Shown here: one piece after another, positions 60,393-64,000 of the stretch
Layout: each line of letters starts with the position of its first letter
How positions within the stretch are numbered: position 1 is the first letter of the stretch
DNA from: Tethya wilhelma
Taxonomy: Eukaryota > Porifera > Demospongiae > Tethyida > Tethyidae
DNA length: 64,000 bases
Direction: 5' to 3'
Assembly (NCBI GenBank): GCA_964030475.1
Contig: CAXIPT010000003.1
Coordinates: 285,365-349,364 of the forward strand
The notes under the pieces: generated by a model
What the model was told of the DNA's origin: nothing
Databases searched by the model: none
Seen by the model: only the letters and a program-made list of their open reading frames with translations
Program-made: the position numbers and the translations under genes

Positions 60393-61407
60393 AAATGGCA
60401 AAACGTACATGTTCAAAGTGAGAGCAGTATGTTCAACTGCAGAAGGTAAATATAACAAAGGTATGGAGAGTGATGTCAGTGATCCTATAGAGACCAAAAC
60501 AACATCTCCACCTGGTAAACCAGTAGCCATTGCTTCCACTCACAACAGTATCACACTGGAATGGATGAAACCAGAGCTTGGTTCCACTGACATTGAACGA
60601 TATACCATCTACTGCTCAAAAGATGGAAGTCGATGGAATACATTAACTCAACAAGAAACAAGTAAACATGGTTGTTGCACTGTACAAAACCTTCAACTAA
60701 ACACTTACTACTCATTCAAAGTTCTCCCAGTATGTCGCAAAGGTACAGGGTCATACAGTGAACCCAGTGAACGCATTAAGACTAAAGTGAATTCTCCACC
60801 TAGTAAACCAGTAGCCATCAAGATAACTCACAAAAGTGTTCATCTAAAATGGACTAAACCAAAATTATTCATTACTGGTTTACTTTGTTCTTATTCAGTT
60901 ATTTATGTAAACCAAAGCTCGCAAACCGAGGTCTCAGTGGAACATCCTGGATCTGGAGACAATACAGAATTTGTAGTCGATGGTCTTCAACCAAATACTA
61001 GCTACATTTTTCAAATCCATCCCGTATGTAGTAGCAGCAACTGTTACGTTAGTGACAGTGAAAGCAGTGATCCAATCACTACATATCCAGAATGCAAACC
61101 AGACAAATTGATAGCTGTATAAACATATTATGAGAGTGTAGCATTATCGTGGAATATGCCAAAGAATGGTGGTGACCAAATCAAGCACTACACAGTGTAT
61201 TTCAAACGTCTTGATGATTCTCAATGGTACCAACAGCAAACACAGAGTGATGAGACTAGTTTAGTTATCTCAGAGTTAAAGGACATGACTCAGTATACAT
61301 TCAAAGTACGAGCAGAACTAAAATATGATACAAATATTGGTGTTGAGTTTAGTGATGCCATCCAAGTCACAACCAAACCACCTCTGGCTGTTTACTTATT
61401 CAGAGAN
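60393..61407 (+). repeat. Tandem duplication within gene 8, unit 1
   Basis: 1,015-bp unit covering the end of Fn3 3 through Fn3 6 and the linker. It is repeated directly at 61408..62422 with roughly 1 to 2 percent differences, including the nonsense change. 1,015 is not a multiple of three, so the second unit is in another frame. Confidence 0.85.
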
Positions 61408-62422
61408 AAATGGCAAAAAGTACACATTCAAAGTGAGAGCAGTATGTTCAACTGCAGAAGGTAAAGATATACTAGGTATGGAGAGTCATGTCAGTGATCC
61501 TATAGAGACCAAAACAACATCTCCACCTGGTAAACCTGTAGCCATTGCTTCCACTCACAACAGTATCACACTGGAATGGATGAAACCAGAGCTTGGTTCC
61601 ACTGACATTGAACGATATACCATCTACTGCTCAAAAGATGGAAGTCGATGGAATATATTAACTCAACAAGAAACAAGTAAACATGGTTGTTGCACTGTAC
61701 AAAACCTTCAACTAAACACTTACTACTCATTCAAAGTTCTCCCAGTATGTCGCAAAGGTACAGGGTCATACAGTGAACCCAGTGAACGCATTAAGACTAA
61801 AGTGAATTCTCCACCTGGTAAACCAGTAGCCATCAAGATAACTCACAAAAGTGTTCATCTAAAATGGACTAAACCAAAATTATTCATTACTGGTTTACTT
61901 TGTTCTTATTCAGTTATTTATGTAAACCAAAGCTCGCAAACCGAGGTCTCAGTGGAACATCCTAGATCTGGAGACAATACAGAATTTGTAGTCGATGGTC
62001 TTCAACCAAATACTAGCTACATTTTTCAAATCCATCCCGTATGTAGTAGCAGCAACTGTTACGTTAGTGACAGTGAAAGCAGTGATCCAATCACTACATA
62101 TCCAGAATGCAAACCAGACAAATTGATAGCTGTAGAAACATATTGTGAGAGTGTAGCACTATCGTGGAATAAGCCAAAGAATGGTGGTGACCAAATCAAG
62201 CACTACACAGTGTATTTCAAACGTATTGATGATTCTCAATGGTACCAACAGCAAACACAGAGTGATGAGACTAGTTTAGTTATTTCAGAGTTAAAGGACA
62301 TGACTCAGCATACGTTCAAAGTACAAGCAGAACTAAAATATGATACAAATATTGGTGTTGAGTTTAGTGATGCCATCCAAGTCACAACCAAACCACCTCT
62401 GGCTGTTTACTTATTCAGAGAA
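61408..62422 (+). repeat. Tandem duplication within gene 8, unit 2
   Basis: Second unit. It begins immediately after the single N at 61407 and leads without a break into the GTPase. The low divergence fits two alleles placed end to end as well as a true recent duplication. Confidence 0.85.
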
Positions 62423-64000
62423 GCTCAATCAAAGAGATTACTGTTAAGAGAAGGTCCTCCAGCAGTTTATGAACTCCCAGGAGTGACTTACACAATGAGA
62501 GATGAAGAAAAGAAGATTGCCAAGTGTCATTTTGGAGATCCTAAACTAGGTAGAGGAAAACAAGAGAGAGTATTGATGCTTGTAGGAGCAACTGGAGCAG
62601 GAAAGAGTACACTGATTGAATGTATGGTCAACTACATACTGGGAGTGAAATGGGAGGATGACTTCAGATTTAAGTTGATCAAAGAAAAAGTTAGATCTCA
62701 TGTAGAAAGTCAAACAAGATTTATCACCACATACACATTTTTCCCAGTTGAAGGATCTGCATTAGATTACACTCTAACCATCATTGACACACTAGGCTAT
62801 GGAGACACCAGAGGAATTAAACATGAAAACTCACTGAGTGAACAAATCAAACATTTCTTCTCTGCACCACCTCCTCATGGCATTGACCACATTGATGGTG
62901 TTGGATTTGTTGCAAAGGCTAGTTCAGCCCGACTTACCCCAACACAGCAGTACATCTTTGACTCAATACTGGGGGCGTTTGGAAGAGATATGGAAAGGAA
63001 TATCTTCTTGATGATAACGTTTGCTGATGCTGAAAAGCCTAGAGTCTTGGAAGCTATTCAGGTTGAAGGGATACCCAATGTTGGTCACTTCAAATTCAAC
63101 AACTCTGTATTGTATGCTGACAACAGTGATTCAACTGATACTGTCAGCTCAAGTTTTTGGAAAATAGGATCTGGTGCACTTGGCCAGTTTTTTACAAAAT
63201 TTGAAAGTATGGAGTCTATAAGTCTTCAGCTAACAAGAGAGACTCTAGCACATCGTGAAGAACTAGAAACTCTTCTGGAAGTACTACACAGACAAATCAC
63301 CACTAGTCTTGACCTTATTAGGGAACTTAAACAAGAAAGAGAAGCCATTGTAACAGCTCATCAAAGAGTGGTTGACACTAAACCTTTCTATTATGAAGTG
63401 GAAGTTTTCAAAGGGTTTGAAGAGCCACTACCAGATAAAAACAAGCAAGTAACAATCTGTTTGAGATGTAATTACACTTGCCACTATCCATGTACTATAA
63501 AAAATGATGAGAAGAAATACAAATGTGCAGCTATGGAAGGTAACTACTTCCAACGAAACAAAGACTCATGCTGTAAAGAGTGTCCAGGGAAATGTCACTG
63601 GACATGTCATGTCAACAGACCATATCGATATGTTCAACGACCAGTAAAAGTGAAGAGAACACTTGAAGATCTCATCATGAAATACAGCAGCACATCTAGA
63701 TACAGCACACCCTCACCTCCAGAGCAACACTCTGCTACAGAAGACATGCTTGAACGTATTGCAAAACGACTCAATGAAGCATTTGACAAAGTCTTGGATC
63801 TCATTAAACAAGCACAAGAATCCATCGATAAACTAGACCAGATTGCACTATTAAAATCTGATTCAACTCGTGACAGAAATCCTCAAGTTGCCTACATAGA
63901 ACTCTTGATAGAAGCAGAAAAGAGAGGTTGTAAGCCAGGATGTGAACAACGAATAGAAGCACTGAAAGTACTCAAAGAAAGAGCTTAAGTTGCAGTTGAA

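Larger units (their letters stand above)
59247..63988 (+). pseudogene. Gene 8: CARD + Fn3 array + GTPase, disrupted
   Basis: CARD-like start at 59247 (MDNSDTAEYRAFQSCFEKL), whose frame ends at 59583..59585. The first Fn3 (RPRASAVTHDTITLEWD) begins at about 59605 in another frame, with no intron signals between. Fn3 1 to 6 run to about 61390, with a nonsense TAA at about 61120..61122 where the second copy has GAA. After the N at 61407 the end of Fn3 3 and all of Fn3 4 to 6 repeat in a shifted frame, then run into the GTPase: Walker A GATGAGKST (about 62590), G3 with Leu for Pro (DTLGYGDTRG), and a Cys/His module (about 63460..63610). A stop at 63986..63988 falls where paralogues read Gln, removing only the last dozen or so residues. 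The 3' part is open from 61408 to the end and could still encode protein. It is either a pseudogene or two haplotypes joined. Confidence 0.7.

Noticed and set aside
60393..62422. Counting the extra Fn3 domains in gene 8 as a true expansion
   Set aside because: The N at the joint, frame shift and allele-like divergence favour a false duplication.
1..64000. CRISPR arrays, bacterial operons, insertion sequences or viral genes
   Set aside because: No spaced direct repeats, ribosome-binding sites, bacterial transposases or viral proteins are seen; spliced multidomain genes show animal DNA.

Overview
This is eukaryotic, animal DNA. The genes are AT-rich and split by short GT–AG introns of roughly 70 to 1,140 bp. 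They encode very large multidomain proteins built from CARD-like, fibronectin type III (Fn3), stonustoxin (SNTX)-like, GTPase and ROC–COR domains. There are no prokaryotic signals. The short introns, the tandem family and the sponge-style helical modules suggest a demosponge, perhaps Amphimedon queenslandica. That species call is inference only.

The window is a tandem cluster of one gene family, all on the + strand. Gene 1 (2..3451, 5' end outside the window) has six Fn3 domains and a GTPase. A patchwork region (3452..10062) holds inverted CARD relics and transposon copies. Gene 2 (10063..18906) is a frame-broken giant. Gene 3 (20251..22200) is a minimal CARD–GTPase. Gene 4 (23416..32227, four exons, 2,786 aa) and gene 5 (33368..42917, two exons, 3,016 aa) are intact giants. 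Gene 6 (46168..51212, two exons, 1,301 aa) is a shorter member. Gene 7 (53270..58395, four exons, 1,281 aa) has the same CARD as gene 6 but joined to a ROC–COR GTPase, a subtilisin-like protease and a C-terminal membrane anchor. Gene 8 (59247..63988) is a damaged Fn3–GTPase gene with an internal 1,015-bp tandem duplication.

The common protein plan is: a CARD-like domain; one or two helical plus alpha/beta modules (called X and Y here); in genes 2, 4 and 5 an SNTX-like block (MACPF-like, FAT-like helical, thioredoxin-like); 0 to 16 Fn3 repeats; an AIG1/septin-like P-loop GTPase; a coiled region; and a conserved Cys/His module. No member with a visible start has a signal peptide, so these look like cytosolic innate-immunity or cell-death GTPases, not secreted toxins or surface receptors. 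Genes 6 and 7 carry CARD exons that appear identical base for base. Homotypic CARD contact could therefore couple a GTPase sensor to a ROC–COR-controlled protease. That coupling is a hypothesis.

The cluster grows by segmental duplication of promoter plus CARD exon. The best example is a pair of blocks at about 43645..48021 and 51455..54113, which also carry 5' exons of a frataxin-like gene on the minus strand. The pair exposes two insertions with their empty sites. Conserved RFX X-box-like motifs lie 456 to 486 bp before the ATG in genes 3, 4 and 5. All four single-N positions (6164, 8367, 9744, 61407) lie at or within a few bases of places where a repeat copy is cut off, so local order and orientation there may be assembly artefacts.
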